Assembly (NCBI RefSeq): GCF_902686445.1
Contig: NC_062213.1
Coordinates: 140,638,491-140,702,490 of the forward strand
Length of the DNA stretch: 64,000 nt
Reading direction: 5' to 3'
Source of the DNA: Sciurus carolinensis
Taxonomy: Eukaryota > Chordata > Mammalia > Rodentia > Sciuridae
Shown: positions 25,001-40,100 of the stretch, one piece after another
How positions within the stretch are numbered: position 1 is the stretch's first letter
Layout of the letters: each line of letters starts with the position of its first letter
Program-made: the position numbers and the translations under genes
The notes under the pieces: generated by a model
Databases searched by the model: none
What the model saw: the letters and a program-made list of their open reading frames with translations, nothing else
What the model was told of the DNA's origin: nothing

Positions 25001-28000
25001 TTTAACATTTAGTATGGAGCATCTAAGATGTCTACTCACTTCATTAGCACTCAATAAAACTATTATGTAATTTCCATTCACTTTAATGAATTACCCATAT
25101 AATTTCCCTTTCCTACTGGAGCCTGCAAATATGAATGGAAAGAAAAGTTTAAATCAACCTTTAAAAAGTGGAGTTCAAAGAACTCCCCTCCTAGAACAGT
25201 GGTACAGAGTAGGAAGGAGTTGTTGACAGAGGGTGCTGGATTGTGTTAGTTATATTGGTCTAGAAATATTTTATTGTAGATTAGAGCCAGTCTTTGAAAT
25301 TATAATACAGACAAGGAAAAATTACAAAAAAAACAAACTTTTTTCTAGTAGATGACCAAAACAACAATAAATAAACAAACAAAAAACCCAAAACACTCAG
25401 AAGCCTTCCCCCTTTCACAACTCAGTAATCTGCTTGTAAAGACCATGACTTTAACACTTATTCCTTTCAAAAACAGAAAATTAAAGTTACTAGATAACCT
25501 TTTAAATCTAAGTGCACTCGAATTTTCTTCTTGGCTTTATTTAATTATACCTATTAAAACAATAACAATGTGGTTGAGCTTTGAGGGCATTTTCTTGGCC
25601 TAAATATGCTCATTGGAACAGTAAGAACCATGATTTTAATGTATCATTTTATGGCATATTCTTAACAATCCACTCTGGCAGTACCCAATAGGATGTATCC
25701 TAGAATAAGGAGAACGTGTCAAAATAAGTGCATTGCGATGCTTTTAAAATGTAGTTGCTAAAACAAAAAGCATGTGAAAGTCTTCTTGTTCAATTAGCAT
25801 GCATAACTATATGAATAATAACTATTTCACCCTTTCTCTACTATATCAATGCATTATGTCAAAAACGTATGGCACAAAAGTCCAGAAATGAATATGTGAT
25901 CACAGGTTTGTGCACAGACTGCTCATTTACATAAAAAACAAATAAAAACTAAAATAGTTACTAAGGTTATCCTTGTACAATGTTTAGAAAGTTAAGAGTT
26001 CACTGTTATTAAATAACACATGATACCTCACAAAAATTTTCCACACATTTAATGGCTATTAACTGTTCTGAAATGCTGTATAACCAAGACAATGGCAATC
26101 AAAATGGTATTTCATCCAAATAATACCCTCCGGTGTTGGTTTTGCCTAATGCCTATATTGCTGTGAATGTACATTATCTGTCAGTGTTGAACATTCCACT
26201 GTCATTATCTCAAAATTATAGCTTATTCAAAACTGATGGAAGTAACAACACTATCATCTTGTCAGGACTGAAAACATAATAGTTTTCACTTTCACAATTC
26301 TATTTCTCTGTTCAATTTAGTGACCAACTAGTAATAACAGAATAAAAAGACTACATTAGATATGCAGACAGAAAGGATGATACCTTGTGAAAGGCACAGA
26401 AATTTCAAACTCAAATGGCTGCTAAGCGATTCCCTTAGACTTATATCTTGCTACAGATTGAAGTTTTTCCCTTTTAACTTTAATTTTTCAATTTTTTTTG
26501 CTGAATTCACTTAACATGAAGTCAGGACAAAATACTAGGTAGGACATGAGGTTTAAATTATTGGTTTTTAAGTCTTTCAAAATTACTCAAAAGGAACATT
26601 AGAATTAATTTTTTATATGTCTGGTGTGTTTAAAATTGACATGATTTATCCTTACACTCAATTTCACTTTGGACCACTGCATTCCTGTTAGTGAGCAAAG
26701 AATGAATTTAACTTTTTTTTTGAAATCTTGTCTACTTTGGGAGTAAAGTATTTTACAGACCCTACTAACAAAGAAGAAGTCTTAACATCAAGATCAAAGT
26801 TTACAACCTTCCCAAACTGAGAGCCAAAAGATGACTGGTATTCCATTTTATAATGTGAAGCCTGAATTTCCAGACAGGCATTAAAATTAACTTGTAATAA
26901 AAAATATGATGCTATTTAGTAATGTGCCCGCTGTAGCTTCTCTATTACACCTATTACTTTCAAGTCACAGAATGAGCAAGCAGAGGCCCTAGGTGTTTCC
27001 ATTCACTTACTTTCTTCTGGAGAGCACAGTGGAAGATGAAAATGAACACTCCCTGGAAAGCATTAAAGATGGTGAAGAGATACGCCATCACAACAGTCTC
27101 CTCATTAATAAAAAGCAACCCAAATGACCAGGTGAGGCCAAGAAGACACAGCAGAGCAAAAGCACCAAGCACCCAAGACCTGAAAAAACAAAGTGAATTT
27201 TTTAACAGGTTCAATGAGAGGGTGGGGAAATACTTATCACACTTATTTAACAACATATCAGTAGTAGCAGTTGACTTTCTCTATGTTCACATTCAAACTC
27301 AACAGCGTTTGTCTTTATCCTTTCATTGATTAAGAAAGAACAACGGCATTTAGTACTGGAGCCTCCGGTGAAAACCGCAACAGCAGGCATGACCTTTTCT
27401 TACTCCAGAATACACAGGTATCAAACTACTTTAAAACACAGGTTGTAAAATATCCCCCAGGACTTTATTGGTTTTTTTTGTGCATTTTGCTTAAAGAAAT
27501 TAAGGAGTTCTTAATTAGTTTACTAACACAATTTTATTCCTGTGGTCTACTCATATGACACTGAATAATGTGACACATACAGAAAGGTTAAATGGCAGAT
27601 AATCACTTAGCACCTAAACTTCAGAGTCTATGAACTAGTCTTAGGTGAACCTAAGGTTTTATAACTAAAGCATGAAGAAGCCTAGCTGAAATGAGATAAA
27701 AACATGAGGACAACTTCAAATAAAAAAAAAATAATAATAAATTTTGGAGAGATTTCATCATGAATAGCTTAAGGAGAAAAGAACTGTAGAAAATAGGGCG
27801 GAATGAGAAGGATTTAAAGTCAGTGCATTCCATGTCTAACTAATGATCTTACTTGATAAATGGCTTATTATCTTCATAGCTAGAAAGCATTATAAGCAGA
27901 AAAGAGAAACAAAATTATTAGACAGAATTAAAATAGAAAGTAATAAGAAAGCATTTATATATTTTATAAATTAGTCAAAATTAAGAAAGTCAAAATGCAG

Positions 28001-31000
28001 AGGCAAGCAATTAAAAAAATAAAGGCATATTATCGTTTAAAAATACTATAGCAAATCAGATATTTCAAAATAATTATAAAACTTAAGGGCAATTCATGAT
28101 ATTGACGGATTTGTAAAAAATATAAATCATGCCATAAATTGGTTAATGTAGGGTTCTACCTTACCCAGGTAAGTCCGTATTATAGTAGCCATCACAAACA
28201 CGGTAATTACTGGTGTAGATGAGAAGACAGAAAGAGGAAAAGGAAGAAAAGAGAGATGCTAAAGATTAGCTCTCTCTCTTACCATGCAACATGCAATGAA
28301 GCTGGCACTAACCTATCTAAAACATCTAACTTTTTAAAAATTTACTTTTACAATAGATCTGCCATTTTTTACTCTAAAAATAGTATTTTCACAACCCCAT
28401 TATAATCAACTTGAATATCTCAAGTTCTAAATTAACACTCATATTTTAAAATTAACTCTGAAAATACCTCCATAAGATGACTTAATGAATCAACAGCTAT
28501 CAATTTTTTGTTAATTAGATAGCATTTTTCCATTGATAGAATATTGCAATAACACTAGTAAAGTAAACATTTGTTTAATTAGCATAAAAACAACAGATAA
28601 TCTTCAAGTTAACAATAGATTAAATTCTCTTATGAAAACAGGATTAGGAGGAGAAACTGCTCAGAATCCTTAAATCAAAAAGTCATTTAACAAAACAAAC
28701 TTAATAAAATCCTATCAGCCATGCAAACAGGAACATCATTTTGAACTGCATTTTAAATTCAAAGGAAATTGCTACAGTAATATGAAATTTCCACAAAGCC
28801 ACTGAAACAATTTCTTCATCCTAGATCAAGACAGAATTATCTAATTTTTGACCCACATCTGTAACATGGTAATAGTGAGACTCAACCTTGATCAGTAAAA
28901 CTTCATTCTGAATAATTTCTAGAGTTGATAGAAGGCAAAAATACCTGTGTTCCCTGTGGAGAATATCTTTTACTTAGCTTGTCAAGTGTTAAAATTAAAA
29001 TACAAAATACTTACTTAATGTTTTCCAACCTGCTAGAATCTGGTTTCAAAGTGTTTGAATGCTTCACCATTTTGCACAATGTGATCACGAGGAAGATAAT
29101 ATTTAACTGTTATAACGAATAAAAAAGGATTAGATCACTATAAACAAAAAGAAATTTTGCAAATATAGTTAATAAACTAACGCAGTTAAACATCAATGAT
29201 TCAATTTAGGTTTATGTATGTGATGATCAACTTCAGTCTATGTAAAAAACACTCTGGCACATATGATCGATTCTTTAATAGATCATTTGACATGAAATTG
29301 CAACCTCATTAAGTTAGTATCATGTGGTAATGATTAAATAAATTAGAAAACCTAAATTAGTTTCTTCAGCTATGTGTACTCCAGGGCCTAAAACCCACAG
29401 AATGAACACTAAAGTGAATTTCTTAGAAGGACCATTTACATCAACTTAAGGAAAAATCCCTGGGTTGGAATCATAAGACTTGGATAAGAGTCCAGCTCTT
29501 GATTTTGACTGGTTAAATGAGATTAATAACATCTGCACAACCTACTTTCTAAGTTCACTGTGAGGAGCAAGTGAAATAAAAATATATAAAAACTCCTGTA
29601 TATGAAGGCAAATTTTAAAAACACATATATATTTCCTATTTAACCATTATTTAGTCATTATTTAACCATAACCATGAGTTCTTTTTTCCTTTGTCTTTGT
29701 ATCACATACAAATTGGTAAATTCTGACAAAGGGCTGTTTTCAGTTCTAAACATTCTGCTGTGCAAGAAATCTAGGTGCAAACAAAAGCAACCTGGGGAAG
29801 ATAGAATCTAACATAGACAGTCTGGAATGCCCAGAGGTCAACAAGAGTGAACTCCAGAAAAAGGGGTTGGTTTTGACTGAAAAGAGACAAAAGTTGGTAA
29901 ATTCCACTTGCTTCTGTAGACACCTGGCAGAACTATGGAAGGGAGGCAGTTTTTAAGTTCTAAAAATAGGACTAAACTACATTTGTTCATGGATTTTTTG
30001 ACATTTTAAATAATTATTAATTATTTTAAAAGAGACAAAAACAGTTACTTTGAGAGGTTTACATGACTCAGTACCAGCTAAATGGTATATTCAGAGAAGG
30101 ACCTACTGCAGGTGATGAACTCAATTCCTTGGGGACAGATAATCCACACAACTTTGTGACAGTAATATGATCCTTTTTACTGAGTCACAATGACATATGT
30201 TCAAATGATAGCATTATTTTTACTCATCCAACACTACTTCTAATTTTTATAATTAGGAAAGTTTATATAGGACAATAAATTAAAATTTCTAAGTCCTTCC
30301 TATGAAGGATGAGTTTGGGAACAGAGCAAAGGCTTTAATCCAAGCTCTTTATCATTTTGTCTACTATGTCTTATTCTTTCTCTCAGAGGTAGAATTTCCT
30401 TTTACAGGATAAAATGAGGTTAATGGGCATTACTTACACATGTTGGCAGACAGTGTTCTACCCTTCAATGTTAATTACTGGAGGACAAAAGCAGCTCTTT
30501 GTTTTAAAATATTTAAAAATTAATTTCTTAAAATATTTATGTAGAGGAAAAAGTAAGTAAAATTGTAGAAATATTTTCTTGTTTTATTTGCTAAAGATTA
30601 TTACAGTCAGTCACAAGATATATGCTTGAATTTCAAGGGATGTTAGAATATACATTTCATTCAACAAATATGTATTGTCTTTCTTGACTGTTCCACACAA
30701 GGATATACTTATTGTACTGTGGATACAACACAGTTTCTGTTTTTAAGGAATTAATTTGAGAGAACCATCTGATAATACAGTAAATATTGATTAGGTTTTT
30801 AAAGCATTATGGTAAAGTGTATCTCTAATTTTTTAAAATAGTAGACAAAAATCAACATGTCATTATTCCTACAGCTTACAGAACAGCAGTCTTAACTACT
30901 AAAATTGAAGAATGGTTAAAAGGAAGAATTACATAAATATCCTAAAAACATACTAAAACCCATGTAAACCAACTGACACCTACCATTGGGTAATCTGCTT

Positions 31001-34000
31001 CACAGATTACCTCACTTTCTCCCAACTTCTTTTTTAAATGTCTTGATACAAACATTTCTTTTACTGTAAATTTCTAGATATAGGGTTCTTTCCTCCTTTT
31101 CTTAATTTTCCAAAGTATATAAGGTCAAAATTTGGTATTCATGACTTTCTAAACACATTAATAATCCCCTCGTCTCATCTTAGGAAAAAAAATAGTAGTA
31201 GTAGGACATTCCAGAAAGAAAAAAAGCTGTTTATTATCTACAACAATGTTTAAAATTATTAGCAAAATAATGAATGTGAATGTGAGGAAATGTGGAATGT
31301 GTAAAGTACTATGCTGCAAAAAGAAAATGAGTGGAAAGTCCAGGGATGAATTTATCAGAACAATGAACAAGATCAGGTAAAAAGCAATCTAAGAATAAAA
31401 ACATTTTTCAATAAAACTGAAATAAGAAATTGAAATCTACCTATAGGGAAATATAATTAAAGCTTATATATGATAAGACAATTTTGTTCTAGTTAAGACT
31501 AAAAAAACTACCCCAGTTGAATGTGTCACAAAAAACCTTCTCATTTAATCCTTAAAACATACACTGTTGACTGCTTTTCTCCTTTTTTCTTCCCTTCGCT
31601 CAACTGAGGTTTTTAACAAAATACATGTCCGATGTTTTCCATTTAATACATCGACAAGTTCAGAAAATATAGAAAATCCCAGGGAGGAAAAAGTCAGCTA
31701 CAGTCCTACTGCCAGAGGTGGCAGACAGCTCTTGTATGCACAATTTATAAATTATTGAGCTATGTCTTGCCAAATATTACTTAGCTACTATAATGTCAGT
31801 GTTGAGATTCAATATACTGTGGTCTGGCTACACAACCCACAGTATTTCAAAATAAAATTAATCAATTTGTTCTGGGAGGCAAAGTTCAGAGTCTTTGAAC
31901 AACAAATATACTAGTTCTATATAAAAAAAAGATTCCACTTCTACAAAGCATGATCCAATGTAAAAGTAAACAAGCAATGATAAATGAGGTTAAGATAAAT
32001 AATATAATATATACAATACTGCCTAAAAGAAACCCTGAACTGCATAACAGGTGTACTCTTGGTATGACTTTCCACTGATGGACTTACCAGAGTTAACTAA
32101 CAATCCATTTCCTCTGGAAATTTCTACCACCCCAGAAACTTCTACTATCCCACAACCAGCAACATGCCAGAATACTTACACTTCTCCCCACTAGTCAACC
32201 TGAATGCCTAACTGTCCATTTTGTCTTCTCCAAAGCTTGTTACGTCAGTTCCACTCTCAGCTAAATACTACACAATTTCAGAAAACCCAAGTGTGAATAT
32301 AAAAATAAAACTTTAAAAAGCCGTTCTAACACAGCTAACATTGATCATATTAAGAAGACTTAAAAGTGAGTCTCTTTAAAGACAACTAAAAATACTGGGA
32401 AAATAATTCTAAAACCCTTGAAGGATTTTTGTGTTCAAATGATTTCCCAAGTGTTCCTGAATTTTCCAAAATAAAGAAACTAAAAACAAGTATTATAGTC
32501 AATGCAGATTGTCAAAAAAAAAATATGTTAAATCCTGCACAAATTTAGCTCATGAAATAGAAAGCATACAGATAATGAAGGAAAGGTATATTTAATAAGA
32601 CAAAATTCCATCATTTCAAAACAAGGAATTATGAAAACAATCATTCAAGTCATACTCTAAATCATAAGATGGCAAAAAAAAACCCCAAAAATGCTAAAGA
32701 GTTTTTGTTTCCCCAATTCATTAAAAAAAAAAACTGAAATTTCACTGACATGTATTATTTACTAGTTTATTAGAAAAATGGACTACTTCTACCGTGTAGA
32801 TACTAAACAATTTAATATGGTACTGCCAACATCATATGGCAGTGAAATATTTCTTAGAAACAAAAGGAATAAATACTGAAGCATAAATACATCTTTTTAA
32901 GTTTGCTTTAATAGTTCTCTTATTTTTCAATGCTTAAAAAATTATGCTAAATTTTAGTTTCACAGAATAAATACTGTTGCTATGATCTTTTTCAGAAGGT
33001 AATACACTGATAAGAATTATGATTTTGTTAGATATAATATCTTAATAGATTCTCCCCACTCATTCTTTCTTGTTCGCTTAAAATACAACTATGGGAATAT
33101 AAAATGGAGACAAAGGAGCAAACAAAACATTTTTGGTAAATTCTATGATCCACAATAGTCACTTTTGTACAAAAACATATGATTTTAAATTAATTTTAAA
33201 CTATAGTCTGCAAACTTGATTTCATAGTTTCTGTGTATTTTCTTCCTGATATAAGAGGATCTTTCCAGGTGTGTATTCATTTCTTTCTTCTTTCCCTATT
33301 CCTCTATTTATGTATTTATTTATCTATCTGTTTTGGTTTAAAAAGTTATTTCTTTCTCATTTTATTTTTCCTCAATATATTTTCCTGTCTTTGGTATACA
33401 TTTAAAACTTAATCACAAAATAGAGTTTCTTCTATTTCTCACTGGAAAGCAGAAGAAGGGAGAGAACAGACACCATTCAATTGTTGCCCTCTCACCTCCA
33501 CTCCAAGGGAGCCAGTTTTACCCTCTCTTGTCTTTTTGGGGTTTTTTTCCCCTCCCAAACAAAAACAACACTGAGTTTAAACATAATATTTTAAGATAGG
33601 TTGAGAGGCTTTATGTATCAGAAGTATGTGTCAGAAAGGAAAATGTAGAGCTATAAATATACACACAAAGATTTGTCTAATCTGGTCTAAGTACATGTAG
33701 TTACTCAATTATTCACACAGAAGTCACCCTTAAGTATAGATTCTTAGGGTTATGTTAGGTATGTATGTGAACCCACCAGCTAAATATGCTCATGATTAAT
33801 TTTGGAGATGAAGCAATCTGTTCATAAATTAATCAAATATTAACTCTGGTCTAGGTCTGTGTGCGCGCAGGTATGAATAGATAGGTGGAAATCTCTTCAT
33901 AGGACACTATGTAAAAGGGTGGGAGCAGATCCAGAAGGAAAAAAAATATATATATATATATGTATATATCTCCAATACAGCTAAAAGGACTAAATCACCA

Positions 34001-37000
34001 AACAGGGGCATTCTTTCTGTTCCACTGACAAATATTGTTTTTTTAACTCTTCCCAAATAATAATTATGAACATAATTATTAAAATAATCTGCCAGTGAAA
34101 ATGGCTGCTAAAATCCAATGATGCTTAATAATATGGCATAGTTAAACATCACCCATTTTGATAAACACAAAAATACAAAGAAGCTTGTAAAAACGAAAAA
34201 GGTACCAGAGATTATAGGAGTGCACAGTTTGCTTTATGGCCATCAACCTGCTCAATTGAATCACATCCGTCTGAGCTTAGCAGCTTAAAATTCATTCCAC
34301 AGCTTGCAGTGCTGACATGGATATGATAAGACAGAAGAACAGAAACACCATTCTGAAGTAACCTAGCTGAACTGCATATGTTCTGACCCTTTTTGTCCTC
34401 CCTGGAGCTTTTGCTACCTGGCAAATGCAACTCTAAAACTGTACTTGTATCTCCAGATCTTTGCTATTAGCCAAGCAGAAACCTATTTCTCTCTGGGACT
34501 AGCAGCCAGAGAGGTGTTCTCTGAAGAAGACTTCTAAATGAGTGTGTGAGCTGAACTCTTACTGAACTGAATTAATTATTAATGATGCAGATGGAGCTGT
34601 CCAAATGATAAGAACAGCTCCTGACGTGTCATGATCCAAGCTTTCATTAAACCATTTCAGGCATACTAATGGTTTCCCACTGCTCATTACTTACCAGCAC
34701 TTTTCTCATAGATATAATAACTCCAGTGCCTGTAGGCAAGACATTCTATAGAGATGCAGAAGTGGGAAGTTTTATCTTCCTCAGTATATTATTTTTCTTC
34801 ACAGAACATTATTATTAAAAATGTACACCTATTTAATACTACAAAGTTAAATGGTTTCAATTCAAAAAAGCTGGAAATGCAAAACTATATTTTCTAGAAA
34901 TGCTAGAGGTAATTTTTTATCATAAGAATATGCCATAAAAGATAGTATGCAATACAGCTTATATTATTAAGATGTATGTCTGAATTGAGTTTTAAATATA
35001 TCACCCGAGAATAAATGTAGGTAAATGTATTTTCAGTAAACTCATGCTATACAATAATATTTCAGTTTAGGTTACATATTGTTTTGCAAGATTGCTTGGC
35101 ACTCCTGTACAACAGTTAAGTTTCATTCTGTGTTGAGAGGGCAACGCAATTGAGGAGAATTCCAAGGAGATGTATACTGTGATTGCTACCTGCTGGTTTC
35201 TTTTTGTTGTTGTTGTTGTTGTTATTTGTTTTTAGGTTCAGAAAAATGTTCCAAAAGCCCTTCACAACTCAGTCTAAAGTATTTGGTAGAGGATAATAAT
35301 AAAAGACAAATAAATAACATGGGCTTACATTTTAAATGGGTAATATAATAAAATGTATTTTACCTGTTTTCTTCCTCAAAGTTGAGTTGTGTGAACATTA
35401 GTTCCTTTTGCCAAGTAAATATTTTTTTAATGTTTTAAAGTTGGTACTTACCTTTATAAATATAAAACTTCAGTACAACAGGAGTAAACACATGACATTT
35501 TTATAGTCTGAATATCCCTAAAATGATCTTTATAGTTTCCAAAGTATAAATGTGTTTGGCCAAGGACTTAGGGGAAGAGAGAAGCCTGTGTTTTTAAGGA
35601 TCATACCTCTTCATGTCAGCAGTCTGTCATTAATTCAAGATAAGCTTAGGCTATGTTAACAAACAGCCTACTAATTAAAATTGGGGTAATCATCTGGATT
35701 GAATAATTCTGATGAGAAATTAGCTTACCTAGGAACACTAGAGAATATTTTACTAGTTTAATTCACATAAGTATTCATCTCAAATTTTCATTTTGCTTAC
35801 TAACTGTACTTGTGTAAAATAATTAATTTTAATGCCAATAAAAATGTACATACAGGAGTGGTTTAACGTTTCCTTCGACTACTCATTTTATGATACACTA
35901 ACAATAAAAATATCCTAAGAAGCACATGTGTCAATTTTTTGAAATTGAAAAAGAAACAAAATTCTGAAAATAGCAATAAAGTAATATTTAAACTTGTGTT
36001 TCAACTTGTTTCCTAGGTATTCATGAGACACTGTTGATAATACCAGTTCCTGACACTTTACATTCTTTTGTTTTTAGTAATTCAAGTACTACCATGGATA
36101 ATGTGAGAAGTTTAAAAATACCTTACTGTCACTATTCTCAACTTGTATGAAATGCATTTAAAACTAAAAATTCTTAAAAACCAATTTCTTTCTGGTACTA
36201 GGGATTGAAGCCAGGACTTTATACATACTAGGAGTGGGTTATATCCCCAGTTCTTGTTTGGTATTTTAGGTTTTAGAAAAGTAATTTTATTTCTAATGAG
36301 TTTAGAATTCATTTAATATTCCTTAATTAATCTAAACTTTTAAAACTTTATACAAGTAAAAACAATTTAGGGTATGGACATTCATGTAAAAATGCTGAAT
36401 TACTATATGGATATTAAAGTAACAATTAAGGTAAAGTTAATTTGCTTTTCTAAAACATTCATTAAATTTGTAACATGGCTTATAAGTATTGCTTTTAGAT
36501 TTTTTTTGACTCAATGAATTAGAAATGGGAAATGATATTTTTCAGTAGAGGAAATTTTTCATAAAGTTAAGTGGCAAGTGTATAAACACAATAATGATAT
36601 AATATTTAAAATATACTAAATAATATTATCCTATAAAATAGAAAATGTCTATAATATTTGAATGTATGAATTAACAATACACTGAGATACTTTTAAATAA
36701 TATTTCTTTAAAGTAGCAACTAAAAAAGAAAAGGAAAATAGAGCCTTCTTACCAGAATAATAAAGGTAACAGGTCCAATGAAACTCCATATAAAATAGTT
36801 GTCAACATGAAGCCAGCAACTGTTTTGAAAAGAAGAGAGTATGAATCAAGTAGCATCTTTGGATATTTAACATCACAAGAAAATTAAGAGTTTTAAAACT
36901 TAATAAACACAAAACTATCACTACATTTGCTTTTGAAAAATTTGCTTATTATGGACAAGAACAAGTCTAATAATTCTGAGTTGGCATGAACTTTAACAAA

Positions 37001-37072
37001 GGACAGCAATTTACTTCAACCTGCCATTTTTCATTTCAGGTTTTAGGCCTGATAAAAGCACACAAAATTATG

Positions 37073-37125
<53 letters not shown>

Positions 37126-40100
37126 CATATATATATATATATATATATATAAAATCAGCAAAATTTGCCTTTCAGATCTTTCTGAACTAAAGTGCTCAGC
37201 CCTATGAAAGAGACAAAAAAAAAAAAAAAATGTTCAGATGTTATGCTTGTTGTGAAACAGTACAGCATAAATATAATACCTTCATTAGGAACAAATACTA
37301 GAAAGAAAATCAAAGCACAGAACTCACGGAGAATTAGAGTAAACGATACATTAACTTATTAAGACATATTTTACTTAATGGTTCATTTTTCACATAACCT
37401 TGAATCCCTGCTGAATTTCTTTTATTTGTCTGTCATCATCTGTATAGTCAAAAAGCTTCTGTACTCCAAAAGAATCTTCATATAACTAATTTTATCAAAG
37501 GAAAAAAAATTAACAGAATTGGAAGGCACATTCATGCCTCTAGCAAACAAAATCCTTAGAAACAAGGCTATGTCTACCTTCTGTCACTTCCTGTAAATAT
37601 TTATATTTTTATAAATGAAAGACGGTGACTTATTTTAGTCCTTTTCTAACTGACTCATAAAGTATTATGAAAGTTAAACATATGGGATGGAATGTGCTAG
37701 TGTTACCATTCAGAACGAGAGTTAGCTACAGGGTTGGCTGCACAAAGAGAGCTAATGAAGCATTAGCTTAAAACCAAGTAGTTAAACCTGTCAGATGCTT
37801 TAAGTTCAAAAGAATTTTTACTTAATATCTTCTAAGGCCAAAAAGTTATTTACTCTTTCAATTTGTTTCAGGTCAATCTTTTGTGTTAAAAGAAAGTCCA
37901 TAATGTAGAATCTGCCTCACCAGAGTACAAATCCTCTGAACCTAGAAAATTACAAAAGACTTGATTGTAATTTGTGCACGGCATGCCCATTCTCTTACCA
38001 ATAAAGCTTTCAGATGCTATTTTAGTCTGTCAGGGACCCTCACTGACAGCTAACAGGCTTTAAAAAATTATTCACTTGAAAAACACTCAGGTCGCTTGCA
38101 ATTACTTACGCTTTTACTGTTCCATAGCTCTTATAGTCAATAGCAGCTGAAACTCCAACCACTGTGGCAGGAAACAAGTAACCAGCAACATAGTAATATT
38201 TCTTCCTTGAATATTCACTTTCAAAAACTTCAACTAACATTAAATAGAGCTGCACACCTTCTAGGCACATCCAAGCAAAAGCTGCCAAAAAGAAAAAGTG
38301 TAGAAGTCCTGCAAATATTGGGCATGCAATCTGTAAGAAAAGGAACAAAAGAATACAAGAGAAAACCCATGAATGCAAATGGCTCGCTAAAAGTATAATA
38401 TATTCACTCACAAATCCTGCTTTTTAAAAACACATCATTACTTAAAACTACTGTTAACTCACCAAAAATTTATATGTATATCTTTTCATAATTGGAAAAA
38501 AGTTAAAAACACTGCCAAACACGGAGAGTGTAACACTTGCATAGAATACCACCAAGTGTGCTAGATTTCATCACAGGAAGATATTACTGCTTTTGGTCAA
38601 ATTCAAAATCAAACAGAAAACAAATCTTAATTTCTTCTCAAATTATCCATTATAAAATCTAAAAATCCTGTTTGTCTATGATTTGCTATATAAGTCATTA
38701 GAATGGCTGTTTGCAAATAAATTATTTCTATGTTTTCTATAACAAAAATTTAAACTACTTATTCTAGTGATAAATATCCTAGCCCTAATTATGTAGGATT
38801 ATCTTTCTATTTTATATGGAGCATTCTTTAAATTCATCCCAGCACAGATGAATACAGGATAATGCATTAACTAATTAAATTCTGTTTCTGACATTCAGAC
38901 CTCAAGATGATGTCTGCATTGCTCTAAATATGAAGAGGTTCACTAGTCAGAATGACTATGTAAGCACAATAGAAATTTGAAACTAGTATATTTTCAGTAC
39001 CCTACCATTCTTCCATTCAAATTATACATCTTAATAATAACCCAGAGAATGCAAATGTACCTTAATAATGAAATAAATTAATTCATAATATTACTTCATG
39101 ATTAAGCTGTCTTTTAATTAATTACAAGTTATACTTCAATATCACCATGTCAGTTATAATAAACTTAAGGTTAAATATTAATAGCAGCATCATACACAAA
39201 TTCATACCTATTAAAAGAATTTTCAATGATCCAAAGTCAAACATCTTAATAGATGCTTACCGTATATTTTGTCTTATCAATGCCAATTAGAAAAATAAAT
39301 TCAGCAATGAAAAGGTTGATACAAAGATTCTTGTGTATAGTATTACGGTCACTCTGTAGACCACGGAAAAAACAGAAGGTGAAGATGCAAATAGCCAGGC
39401 ATACAAGGGAGATGACAATTCCCACCCAGGTGATGACTGTGAGAAGTAATTCATGGACTCCATCTTTATACTATAAAATAAAAAGACATGAAGAACACTA
39501 GTATTCCTACAGTACATAAACTAGAAGAAAACAACTTGCTTAATATTTAACTCTGAAGAATAATATACACGTTAGTGAAACAAGGCTCATTACTAAAAAG
39601 AGACTATTATCTCATTGACTATAATGTTTATAAAGAATGGCTTATGAAAGAGGAAGATATTCCCTAGAAAATAATGCAAAAGCACAAATATTTTAAAATA
39701 ATGATCAAAATAATTACCTACAAAAACATAGAAAACATTATCACAATAAAATACAGAATGCTTAGTTATGACTAAAAATAATCAACATTGTAATGATTTT
39801 CAAGGATAACACATAAGCCAAGTTTTAAGTTTTCATTTTCTCTTTGGGTTTCTATATGCTTTCATACGGAGAGCTGAGTAAACAAAAACCTGAGTTTTCA
39901 TTCTATAATTCTGAAAATATTTTTTATCTTCTAGATAACATTCTCTTTCATAAGAAGAAATACCAAGACACATTCCTGAAGTTATTCTGAATTTTCAAAA
40001 TATGAAATTTACATAGTGTGGAAAGTCTTAAAATGAGATTCCAACATTTGAGATGGGAAGACATACTAAATTTTAGTCTCTTATCTCTTGTGTGACCTAT

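Larger units (their letters stand above)
29107..36752 (-). other. ADGRL2 intron (7.6 kb)
   Basis: Splits TM5. AT-rich with few repeats: a degraded MIR at about 29455-29610, a possible L3/MIR-like fragment at 30655-30760, a (TA)n tract at 33946-33968, a (TTG)n tract at 35201-35224 and an ID relic at 36187-36251. The stretch 34430-34700 is less AT-rich and may be a conserved non-coding element. Confidence 0.75.
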
